From positions 14,990,956-15,054,955 of the forward strand of contig CM022671.1 of the NCBI GenBank assembly GCA_012295275.1: 64,000 bases of DNA, read 5' to 3'. The stretch comes from Chrysomallon squamiferum (Eukaryota > Mollusca > Gastropoda > Neomphalida > Peltospiridae). The notes under the pieces are model-generated. The model ran no database searches. It was not told where the DNA came from and was given only the letters and a program-made list of their open reading frames with translations. A program made the translations under genes and the position numbers. Positions 39,401-51,331 of this stretch are shown one piece after another (position 1 is the first letter of the stretch; each line of letters opens with the position of its first letter).

Positions 39401-42400
39401 TAAGCAAACAATTACAACTTACTGAAAAATCATCATCAAGTGTTTTTTTATCTTCATTGTCCATTTTATTCATCTCAGGTATCAAAATCTTCAAAGTATT
39501 CTTAGCTGACAATTTAAAAAAATATATATAAAACTAAAAATAAATAAATCATTACATCAATTATTTTAAATCATTATAAATGTTTTATTTGAACTAATTT
39601 GTGGCATTTTATAACTTGATTGCATCAAATATCTCTTAAAATTGATTTTACCTGCTTCTAATTTGGCTGCTTTTTTGCTGGAAGCATATCCAACACCATA
39701 TTCAACATCCTCAATGATCACCCGTGCACTATAAGGTGTGGCAGCATTTTCTGAATGTGCAGAAAAATAAATAATAATAGTAATTAAATATACTAACACT
39801 GAAGAATAAAGTATGGAACAAAAACCACAGTAACAGAATTTAATCCTTGAAAGGAGTGGCAGCATTTTATGAATATACAGAAAAAATAATTAATAATAAT
39901 TAAATTATACACTGAAAAATAAAGGATGAAACCAAAAACAAAACATTACCATAACTTGAAATATAAAAATATATTAAACACAAAAAGGAAATGATAAAAT
40001 CAAAACACAATTTCTGAAACCATACAGTTGGTTAAATTCTATACATCTAATTACTCAACAAAATACAGTAATTTAATAGCATATCTAAAACACCATTAAA
40101 TACAAAACGAAAATTCAAAAATTTTGTTAAATTCTGTTTCATAAACATATCATAGGAAGATTGTGGGACATCTGTTTACAATATATAAGCTATTACTTTT
40201 TCTTAATGTATTTTAATTGTTATTTCAAGCCCTCACATAATGCAATAAGTATAAAAATTCCTACCTAGCTCTTTGAAAACGTATCTAGGCTGGACACGCA
40301 TTGTGTGCTGAACATATTCATGAAGGATACACACATGAGACTTGCCTGAAGGATTCAGTACAAAATCTGGAAAAAAAAAAATAATAATAAAGAAAAAAAA
40401 TGAAAAACAAAAATGACATTTGTTAATTTTTATATTTTTATTAGATCCCTGGGTCCAAAACAGATTTCTTATTATACACATTAACCTTTGTAAAGTAAAT
40501 TTGTCCTGAAATATATTTTAATTGAACAACAAATAGCAACAGATTGGATTTTTTTTTTTTATAAATATTAAATTAAACTGAAAGATATTCTAAGTCATAG
40601 CATGATTATTAAGACTATGAATTTAAAAAAAATGAGAAAACGACAACAGAGATGCAGTTTACTGAATTTTTTTTTTAAATTAAATTAATCTAGAACATAT
40701 TTTAAGATGAATCTTATTTATAAAAGAGACTATCCAAATAGTCTGGAGATGATTTTTATGTGATAATGATAAGTGCAAATAGGTCCTCACCTTTTCTCTT
40801 ACCACCCTTCTCTCCTGGTTTATTAGTGTTTGGCAGTGGGCAGGTTATTAACTTTGTATTCATAGGCTAGATACCAAAAAAATATATTTTAATACAGAAA
40901 AGAAAAGCTATGAAGTATGTGTGTAGCTGTATTTTGGTTTATAATTTCCTACATCACAAAGTAAAGCAAAATATCTAATTTGATATCAGTGAATTCAAAC
41001 AAATTTTTAAAGGTATGTTTTCCTTAAATCTAAATTATTTTGGGCATAAAAAAATTAAAGAGACTGTCAAAAAGAAATATTTTTTATTGTGCTAAAGAAA
41101 AAAAATCTAAATTGAGACTTTGTCACAGAAATGTTATAAAATTAAGTAAAAAGCTGGATAAATTATAGTTTACTTAAAATTCACATATGTAATTCACAAG
41201 AAAATTGCCATGCTTATCAGTTTATTTCAAGTGAAATGATCTTTTTAATAAAGAAAATGATTGTAATGTTCAAAGAAAACAGACCAACTCAGGACGGGAT
41301 TGTTTCTTCATTTGTAAGAAATGTCTTCTCCTCTCTCTCCATGTTCTGATTTTAAAAATAAATAAATAAATTAAAACAAAATAAACAATTTGTAAATATT
41401 GTTTTATATTTATAGTGATTTCAGTTTAGTTAAATATTTTTACTACACCTTTCAGTTTTCAAAAACAAGTATGTGGTGTTCTTTTACTAAATTCCTAATT
41501 CCATGCACCCAAAACTGATAAGAAAGATGGTTATGGAATACCAATTAATGAATGCATAAAAAAGAAGGAAATAGTGGGTGGTGCCTATAAACTTGTTTTA
41601 TCTGCAGTGATCAATATATTTAGCAAAATAAATATTTTAATTATTACCATTCATATTGGACTTGCCCATTTTTACTACAGAGTGGTCACATATCATGAAG
41701 CAGTTGAATATCCATTTGCTCTATAGGAGGATTACAAAGCTAAAGCGACTGCTCTGAACTGTATTGGGTTAGTAAAAATGCCAGTGAAAATATGCAATAA
41801 TAATTTAACATTTGGGATGAAAGGCTTTTAAAGTTTAATGTACTTAATGTTTTTAACACTACTGACCACTACCAAAATTGATACATGGACCAAGACTCCA
41901 TTTTATGCTCGTACTGGCATCAGTATCAATATCATATTTCATACTGAAATATAGATTACATGGAATTCTGCTATAAAAACATCATTCTTATACTCTTACT
42001 TGTATTTTCTCACTGTAATGGTTTTGAACTGGAACAATTTTTCACAGTATTTTCTTACTTCTTGTGCATCTGTGAACAAGTAAAACAGTGTTAATTATTA
42101 ATTAGTACAGATTAAAAGCTAACAAAATTATAGTGTTTTTAAAGTGTCAAAGAAAACAAATGCACAATGGAACAGCTAAAATATAAAGACAATAAATAGA
42201 CACTATATTAAACTGGACTTTTACGTAACATAAAAATATAGAGATATTTACATCTAACAAAGATTTTAAAAAGTAGTTCTTCTATGTTACCTAAAGATGA
42301 TTCTTTCATTCTTTGTCCAGCACTTTCTAACTTTAACAGCAGGAAAATTTACTGATGGACAACCTGCAAAACATGAACAAAATAGCTTACATCAGATTAT

Positions 42401-44689
42401 GACAAAGTTGTAGCACCACATTAAATGACTAACATTTTAATTATCTAAAAGGTTTTCTAAAAGACTAAAATAGAAAAGCTAAATGATTGTCACTGAGACT
42501 TGATCAAACATTTGTGGTGTCCTAAAGGATCAAAGTCAAATATTTGGTTTTAATCAGATAGCTTCAAGACAATTGTTTCTTTTATCCACAGATTTTTGTT
42601 GTTCTTGTGAATTATTTGATTGTTGAATATGTGCATCCTTTTTTCCATGCTAATAATAATATTTATGAAAAATTCAGTAATTTTATAACTAATGTGAGAA
42701 GAAACCCACTGTTATAAATGTGCTATTCTTTGGTATTTTGTCTTTTTGTTAGCAGAAAATGACCATTTACCTTCAATGTGTGTGGACCAGTGAATACATA
42801 CCACAACCATTGTAAAATCACTTGTCGAGAAACTCTGACTAAAAATGCCCTAATTAATGTGTTGAGAAGGATTGACCTTGTGATACATCTCAACTCAGTG
42901 TTCTGATTACTCAGCTACAGCAGAGCAAAGCAAGGTTTAACAGAACATTTATTTAAAAGCCCTGCAATGTAACTGCATTTGATTACATACCTTTTCCATT
43001 TGTTCTGTTGTCAGATACAACATTGCTGCCTTCAACAACATTATTCTTAATTTTTTCTCCTGACATTTCATTGTTTATCTGGGCTTCATTTTTAATAGTT
43101 CCATCACAGTTTTCTTTATGAGAAGAATTGTTACTATGTGTTGCTGTTTCACTGGTAGTTTTGTCACAACATTCTATACTGTCATCACAAACTTCCAAGT
43201 CATTTGTTATGGAAGAATTGCAAGCTGGTTCTGCTTTAAAATGCAGATTTTTATCGGATGGTGGTGAATTCTTCATGCTGTTAGGACACCTGACAGTCAT
43301 TTCTGCAGAATCTGCGTTTGATGAAATCTTGTGATGATCATCTGTGTTTAATTCTGATCTTGATGTGTCCTCTTCAGTCTCAATTTTGTCAAGACAGCGC
43401 CGGTAATGAAGACATGGAATGGCACTAAGTGGAATGTTGTGTTTCTGAGAAAATACAACATTGTTAATGTTCAGTAATCTACTCACAGCAATGTGGACTA
43501 AGAGTGGGAAGTGTCTTTATTTTGCTTTGACATTAACACAATGAATAATAACTATCATCATTTGCTTTGCAATTATTTTAATGTTTAAAACTTAAATTTG
43601 TTTTGAATTAATTGCAAATCATTTCCTAAAAATAAACTGAATATACTCATTTATTACACAGCATTTAACTGTTTTTGAGGGGAGTGGTTTATTTTAATCT
43701 AAATGAATAAAATAAAATTCTTATAATGGCTATGATTTGATTTAAAAGGAGTTAAATTTTGTGCCTTGAACGAGATATATTAATAAATATCAGTTTCTTT
43801 CATGATCTGCATTTCACTTGTGTGACAAATTACAAATAAGTATTTGAAAATGGTTAAAGAATGATCATCTTAGCATACCCTCACACTGTCAGGTCCTAGA
43901 AAATAAGGCTGGGAAAGGGTGACAACCCTAGAATCCTTGTGCAAGTAGACAGGCATACCACAGTTATGAGTTACCACAACCCATCCTTCAGGAATGATAT
44001 TAAATGGATCATGACATAGTTCTGAAACAAAATCAAAATATGAATGTATAAACAAATTATTAATAGTTCATATTTTCATGTTGCTGTTATGCTGTTCTAA
44101 CATTAATACTTTTTATACTATTTTTTGTTTCACCAATTAAAAAAATACAGACACACAAACACACTGAATTATTAAAAAGAATACCTTTCAGAACAACCTT
44201 CTCTCTCAGTACTGGCTCCTGATCATTTCCTTCTGATGCAACTGACTGTTTGTTGATACCTTCCTCAAGCCAGGCATAAATTTCATTGTCGTCTACATAT
44301 TCACCATCACTGTCCTCCAGTTTGCTGTCATCTTCATCCTCATCACCTTCAATGTCATCAATAATTTCTAAATCAAATTTGTCCTGATCAGTCATATTCC
44401 GTTTGCTTTCAATACTGATCAATTCCCTGAATTTTTTTCTTGGAGGTTCATCACCACTGTCAAACTGACTTGACTTCATGCTATCCTCATCACCAACATC
44501 ATTTTCATAGTCCAACTGGTCAAATTTTGAATTGGACATATGACTTGATGATGGTAACGCCATATCCTCTCCATCATTTGTCTTTCTTTTACAGTTTCTT
44601 TCGTCATTAGTTAATTTATTGCTAACTGGGTTATTTAAAGTATCGTCACCCCCATCTTCTTTTAAATCTTCCATTCTGCCAGTCATCAA
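36462..44689 (-). CDS. DGCR8: DGCR8/Pasha, microprocessor RNA-binding subunit
   Basis: Nuclear partner of Drosha that binds primary microRNA hairpins. Fifteen coding exons, transcription order: 44185-44689, 43879-44021, 42991-43444, 42291-42363, 41285-41345, 40791-40866, 40265-40366, 39652-39750, 39423-39505, 38872-38972, 38411-38510, 38037-38093, 37572-37652, 37058-37168, 36462-36539. All have GT-AG borders and phases agree, giving 707 residues. Residues 1-168: acidic, Ser/Asp-rich, with a basic PPRKKFREL nuclear-signal candidate. Residues 174-230: WW/heme region ([32 protein letters not shown], then IPCLHY whose Cys227 matches the heme-ligand Cys of human DGCR8). Residues ~231-370: Ser/Asn/Asp-rich linker. 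Then a [15 protein letters not shown] basic block. dsRBD1 spans exons 7-9 (about 438-532; [18 protein letters not shown]). dsRBD2 spans exons 10-13 (about 533-645). The C-terminal tail is Drosha-binding-like ([26 protein letters not shown]). The second WW Trp is Leu204. Confidence 0.97.
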
Positions 44690-47600
44690 TCATTTCATCA
44701 GACCTTATTAATCAAAGTATTTCATGTCCTATATATAGATAAAAATCCAATCTTGTTTAATCAACATAATCACAATTGTTTTAGTTTTTAATCAGCAATT
44801 TAGAACAAAGGGGAAGAAAACATAATAATAATAATAATAATAATAATAATCATAAATATTCAGTCTAAATTAAGAACAAATTCCTTTTCTCCAATTACTG
44901 TCAACTTTGTTTTATTTTTATTTTTTGTCATTACTTTTGTTAAATAAATTTAGAAATTTCTGATCCACATAACTTTTTAAAGTGATATAGTTTATGGATT
45001 TCAAATTTATTTATTTATTATTTTTACAATTTTTTTTTTTTAACTTTCTATTTTTTGTATAATTTCTATTTAAAACACTTTTGATAAATATACCCAGACT
45101 TGCAAACAAGGCAGACCTATGCAACTTCACACAATTTACATTCGAAGACACCCTATATCAATTATTCTCCTATCAGGTACATATTAGCAGTACATAAATC
45201 TTTCTTGGGTACAGTAGAGGTGATGTGACCTTTTAACAAACCAAAGGCTTTCTGGCACCTGAGTACAAGAAGTTAACTGTCAAAGAAGCAAGGCCAATTA
45301 CTCACAAAGAAAATGTCTGTTTTACCAGAAGAGTTTGTGCACTGCTTAAAATACTGGTAATGCTGGAGCTGTTCTAGATAAAAGAGGCTTCAGCCTTACA
45401 AGTACAGATTACAGTACACGCAATTATATGCACATCAGCTTCATTCCTGTTGGAATACAAAGTTACATAATGTTACTTTATAATAAAAGAAAAAAAAAAT
45501 AATAATAATAATTTAAAAGATCTTATCTATTTATTCACTCAATCTACTGTAAAACTGCTTCAAATAAAATATTTTTCTTCCCTAAATGTAATCTCAGTTT
45601 AAAACATGCAGATGACTTATTCACTGAGAGTGTGTGAAGCTGATAATCACAAACAAGCAAATGTATTTAACAATCAAACATTTGAAAATATTAATGAACT
45701 ATCCATTGTTCACTTTGTTTCTTTGTATTCAACTCACACTAAAACTATACAAAGGTGTACATTGCATGGAAGCATAGATTAAATAACTAAAATTGTAGTC
45801 ATCTCTCAAACACATGTTGATGCAAATGTTACTTTCCTCTTTATGATATAGATGCAAAAGCTGAATTACCTGTTTCGATGTACATTTTCAAAACTATGGC
45901 AGTAATATATACACTGATATGAATTTTATATTCTTCATTTATATGTAAAGATTATAAAATATTTTGTTTCAGTTTTAACGAAGGCTTATTTCGATCTTAA
46001 ATGTATGTATTTACTTTTTTAATAAAAAAATTCAGAATATACATTCAAATTATAACAAGTATAATCTCAGAGAGGCTAGTTGCATTAATATGTTGCTAAA
46101 ACACACACACACGCACTCAACTGTAATGAAATTAATGTGAAACTGAACAATGAAAATCAGATGAAAATGCAGCATGTAATTAATGCAAATTGCCTTTCTT
46201 TCAGATTATACTTTCCTATCAATACTTGACTGTTAAATAATTACTATTATCCACTACACTTAAGAAACAGATGTCTACTTAAGTTCAAATAATTTTAAAT
46301 GCTAAAGGTGTATTTGGGGGGGGGGAGGAATTATGAAGAAAGCCTTTTTAGCAGCTAAATCTTTGACTAAAATTGCCAACATGTTCAAACTGATACACAA
46401 CGAACCTGAAGATCATTACTTTATAGGTAATTTGACATTCATCAGCTATTATTAGGGCTAAAACAGTTTTAAAAAGAAATAAGATAATGCAATTTCTCAT
46501 GGAATTATATTGCAATTTTTTTTTTTTTTTTAAATTGTAACTGTAAATGGGAATTCTAAAAGACATAAAAGCAGCAAGGAAAGAAACTGCCAATAATAAC
46601 TTCTGTCTTGTCTAGTTTTGTAAGATTGTAACACTATTATAGTCAGAACTTCTCATTTGTTACTGAAATAAAAGATAAAAATTTGTTATCAGCTCATTAA
46701 ATTGTTGCTTCACGTTTCTTACACAATACTGAATATCTACTGCCGCAGTTGAAACTGCAGAAAATTTACTCTTTCAGGTCTTTATCAAGTTCATGTCTAG
46801 ATAAAGATACAAATCATTTATCACCAGTTTCAGTTTTTTTGCTGAATCGTGAATGTGCCTAATGTTTGTATTCAGCATCGAATCTATACAATGAATCATG
46901 ATATAATTATATATATATATATATATATATGAGTTATTTACTTTGATTAAAATAATATGTATCATTTAAACGTAAAATAACAATAAAAATGGACAAATCA
47001 TTTGTCAAATCCTAACAACTAAAGAGGAAAGTATAACAACTCTCGACCCTGGAGACTCGAACATAATTATATTAATAATCTAAATTTCTGTCTTAGACCA
47101 ATTTCAGTTAGAGTTGCACGCAATGAAACTAAAATACTTGTATCATAATGTTCGATATTCCTTAATCTTTACCTCTTTATCAATATCTAAACACGTATTA
47201 TTATCTCAAATGTAAAATAAAAATGTTCTCAAATCTACATGTACATACTGGAATTGAATCAAACCAAGCGGACAAATACAGTTGTTGTGAAATTAGGGAT
47301 ACATAAGTCCAGGAAACAGTTTATCGATCGTCAGGTCTTTCAAACAATGTTCAGATTAAATCTCTAGTCCGTCCCAAAAAACTATATTTGTGACCCGAAA
47401 ATATATAGAAATCGATACAGTAATCATATTTGGCTAACAGACACACATGCACACACACATATACACAGAGACATACATTAATACATATTGTTATATAGTA
47501 AATCTTTATAATATTCTTGTTTACGATTTGACATCATAATAGCGTATGTATACGTTGATACAGATATTTTTTCATAGCGTTTCTTGAAACGTGCGAAGAA

Positions 47601-48539
47601 TAATATCATGAATTGCGAATTTTTTTCGATTCTAGTTATGGGAGAATTCAGTTCTAAACTTTCATGAAACAAAAGTATTTCCAGTCAATCAAAATGATCG
47701 TGTATAAGCGGTTTTTCGACAGCCTCTCTCCATGACAGCATGAGCATACTCCTTCTACCGAGACAGGTGTAACTCTGTAAGATTTATTTATTTATCTTCA
47801 ACATCGCTATGATTATTTTTAGAACTGCTGTTACTACTATTTCTATATAATAAGAAAAATACGAAGAAAGAAAAACAACTATAATAATAAGATAGTAGAT
47901 TAGTATTTAGGTAGTAATAAAAACATCGTAGGCTATAGCCTATAAACAGAGCGAGTCTGTGCTGTCTATATAAATATTTATAACACACACTTAGCGAGTG
48001 CAATTTATTATTATAAAAACTCTAGCTGGTGCATGATATCCAGGCAGTTCCACCACAAATCGATGCTCTATTTCAATGAGGAAAAAGAATTTTGTTTTAG
48101 AATTATCTCCCATGAAAACCCTTTGTTCGTTTTCTTCTTCTTCTCTTAACTAACCAATAACTATGATAGATACTTTCTGAAGTTTGCTGAAATTGTTCGC
48201 CAGTTTCACGTGAGCATAGTTAAAAATAATTAGTGTACCGCTTTCAAGACTATCTTGAACCAGTTAATGCGAGGATGTTTTCAGGCGTTCTTAAAACTGT
48301 AGTTCGTGTGAAAAGCAGTGGGTTCCTGCATGTCCAAAAGTCATTTATTTTAAGTTGTAAATCAATAATTGTTAATTCAGACATATACGGTTTTACCATT
48401 TGCTGTTTCTTGCCAGTAAAAATGATCAAAACAAATAATTATGTCGAAATAAGGAAATCTTACTATTTCGTTAAGATTATTAGATGCTTAGGTAGTCACG
48501 CGAATTTTAGCTATTATGCACGAGGAATGATAAAGTGTA
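44690..48539. other. Intergenic between divergent DGCR8 and HGH1
   Basis: A 3.8-kb AT-rich stretch holding the upstream parts of both genes. An acceptor-like tatatatag at about 44735 (minus) could start the DGCR8 coding exon, with a noncoding exon further up. Repeats: (AAT)n at 44823-44850, poly-T spots, (TA)n at 46909-46930, short CA runs. The open frame at 48233-48547 is not like any family I know. No other gene is supported. Confidence 0.5.
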
Positions 48540-48613
48540 CCTTGTAAATAAACCAGCGTGTTGTGTAATAACACTAGAGTTGACGGAGGATAAACGAGAA
48601 AAGTTCAAACAAG
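48540..48613 (+). other. Putative noncoding first exon of HGH1
   Basis: The HGH1 coding exon starts at an acceptor (ttattttacag) at 49256, so its leader is spliced. Upstream, CAAG|GTAAAA at 48613/48614 is a good donor at the end of a less AT-rich, CpG-containing stretch. The exon start is a guess. Confidence 0.4.
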
Positions 48614-49315
48614 GTAAAAATAAATTAATTAATATTTTAAAATTTTTATATGTTAGCAGCTTCATGGCTTTCTAACATTTTATTCAATATTAATAAAGTA
48701 ATAATACTACTAATAACTATAATTACATAATTTTTGGGCATGATTGTAGACCTTATAAGTTATATATAATACTAATACCATTAAACATGTTATTTTCTTT
48801 TTTAATTTAATTTAATTTATGTTATAATAATAATACTAATACTAATTGGTATATGCTTGTCACATAAAATGTTATGGGAAATGTATGGAATTTTTATGTA
48901 TTTTTAAGGTCTAGATTAGCGTGATTTCATACACATTGTTTCTGAATTAATGATTGATGTGATGCACACACACATACATGCACATATATACACACATTTA
49001 ATAAAAGAGTAAGAGCATTGAACAGTGATTACCACTATCTCAGAATTTGTTTGCGTTCCTATTCATTAGGGAAAGTCAGAACACAACAACAGTGAAATGT
49101 TCATTTCTGTTTTTAAAACAATTAAAATATTATAAAATACGTCAGATATCTTCCTGTAATTTTATTTAAATCTTTTAATAATTATAGCTGAAAAAATATT
49201 CAGATATTCAATGTTTAATTTAGACTTGTTTTATATAATATCTTTTTATTTTACAGATAAAAGTGACCACGTAAATTAAAAAAACAAAAAACGACAACAA
49301 CATACATAGACAACC

Positions 49316-50266
49316 ATGTCTTCTGCAGATCAGTCAACAAAAAACACTTTTGAAAAAGAAATTCTCCCATTTTTAAAGACATCAGCAAGACCAGATCTGA
49401 AGAGTATTGCTTTGGACTATTTTTTGGGTATGACAGCAACTGAAGATGGCAGAAAATTCATAGCAGATGGTGATGGTTTCATTGAAGCAATTGTTTCATT
49501 AACCTCTGACAGCCTTCCAGGAATTGTGAACAATGCTTTCAGTTCTTTGGTGAACTTGTCAACAGATGAAAATATTGCATGGAATATTCTGAATTTGAAA
49601 AAATATCCTAATTTATGTGCAAACCTTTTGCATTATGTTGTACAAAGTGATAGTGCCCATGCTGATATTGTGGCGTCTCTGTTGTCAAACTTGACAAGAA
49701 GTGGAAGGTGTGCTTTTAAAGTTGCAGAAATTTTGTCTGAAGATAAGGATGGGGTTACTTTAGAAAAAATGATTCAGGTTTTCTGCAATCTGAATCACAA
49801 CCCAAATGCAAATCTTCATTTTCTTGCAACTCTTCTGATGAACTTGACACAGGATCCAAGAATACGCCATAAAATTATGAACAGACAGAAATTAGTGTTA
49901 CAGAAATTGCTTCCATTTACTGAGTTCAGTGATTCAAAAATCCGACGAGCAGGAATTGTTGGCGTTCTTAAGAACTGCTGCTTTGAAACTGGTAAATATA
50001 ACCCATTTTTAATAATTCAAATGAAAAATTCATAGTTGTTTTACATAATATAACAACAATGGAACTAACATAGGTTAGAATGGTTTGATGAATTCTTTAA
50101 ATTAGAATCTGTTAAGATATTGACTTGTTTCAATTAGAAGAGATCATTACCAGATTTTAAGATTAAGAATCAAATTATTGCCTGCAAAAGAGTAATCTGA
50201 TAATAGTTAATTTTTAATTTAATTTTTTTTTGATGACTGATGACATAACTTTTATTTATTTATCAT

Positions 50267-50297
<31 letters not shown>

Positions 50298-51315
50298 GTT
50301 ACTTCATATCCACATTAAGATAAACTGAATTCTGATTTGTTTGGAATCACTTTATGTGTTTTATTTTAGTAAATCACTTTTATTTAAACTTTTGATTATC
50401 ACTTAATTTTATTTTATTATTTGTGCTTTCTCTATAAACCTTATAGATTTCCATGAATGGTTGATCAGTGACGAAGTTGACATATTTCCTCGATTACTGC
50501 TACCACTTGCTGGTCCAGAAGAATTTGATGATGATGATATGGAAAAACTACCCATTGACTTGCAGTATTTACCTCCAGACAAACAGAGAGAGCCAGACCC
50601 AGATATTCGTAAAATGCTTGTAGAAGCGATAACACAGGTAGTGTATTTCTCTTACATTTTATCATTGTTTACGAAGAAATAGATTTCTCAAAATTATTGA
50701 GATAACAGTCAAAGAATTTGTGTAAAAGTAAAAAAATAAAAAATAAAAATAACATAACGTTAACATAAAGAAAGCAAAAAAAAATCTTGACAAAATTCAA
50801 ACAAAACTCTGCTTTATAATATTTTTATGTTAAGTGTTTTTTTCTGATTGCATATTGCTAACAAATAAAAAGACACCCAACTGACTGCAAAAAGTGAAAA
50901 TTTTTCTGAACAAAACCACAACTTCTAAAGTTAACAATTTACTGTACAAAGCATTATTACAAATGGTCTGAGATAAAAAAACAAAAATTTAGAATGACAT
51001 AAATTTTAAATATTTTTGTTTTGTTTTCAGCTTTGTGCAACAAAATCATGTAGAAAATATGTCAAAGAGAAAAACACTTACGTCATCATGAGAGAACTTC
51101 ACAAGTGGGAACACGACAAAGGTTGTGATGTTGCAATCCTAAATTTAATTGCCATATTAATAGCAGATGAACCTCCAGAGGGGATGGATAATTTCAAGGA
51201 AGTTGAAATTCCAGAAAATCTGAAGGACATTTTAGATGAAGAATATCATAAGACACAGAAAGAGATTGAAGACTCAATAAAACAGGAAATAGAACTGGAG
51301 AAGAGTAAACCTTAA
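49316..51315 (+). CDS. HGH1: HGH1, eEF2 folding co-chaperone (armadillo-like)
   Basis: Three coding exons: 49316-49991, 50447-50637, 51031-51315 (phases 1 and 0), giving 383 residues; human HGH1 is 390. The first coding exon opens at acceptor 49256 with a 59-nt leader before ATG. The N-terminal part is a run of armadillo-type helices (LDYFLGMTATEDGRKFI, NNAFSSLVNLSTDE, ATLLMNLTQDPRIRHKI, GVLKNCCFETG). The C-terminal half has the near-invariant HGH1 block EEFDDDDMEKLPIDLQYLPP then DKQREPDPDIRKMLVEAI, followed by LRELHKWE-like MRELHKWEHDKG and ADEPPEGMDNFKEVEIPE. In yeast and humans HGH1 links the CCT chaperonin to newly made elongation factor 2 (family knowledge). The tail is Glu/Lys-rich. It is transcribed away from DGCR8. 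The assignment is secure. Confidence 0.95.
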
Positions 51316-51325
51316 ATCTTTTTTA

Positions 51326-51331
51326 AATAAA
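51326..51331 (+). terminator. Poly(A) signal AATAAA of HGH1
   Basis: AATAAA 11 bases past the HGH1 stop. A very short 3' UTR would result, so a later signal may be used as well (for example around 51738-51755). Confidence 0.5.

Noticed and set aside
45100-45420. Moderately GC-richer stretch upstream of DGCR8 considered as a microRNA or SINE locus
   Set aside because: No convincing hairpin or polymerase III boxes found by eye.
48233-48547. 104-residue open frame on the plus strand
   Set aside because: No recognisable domain and no coding-like composition. It ends near the likely HGH1 leader exon and reads as untranslated sequence.
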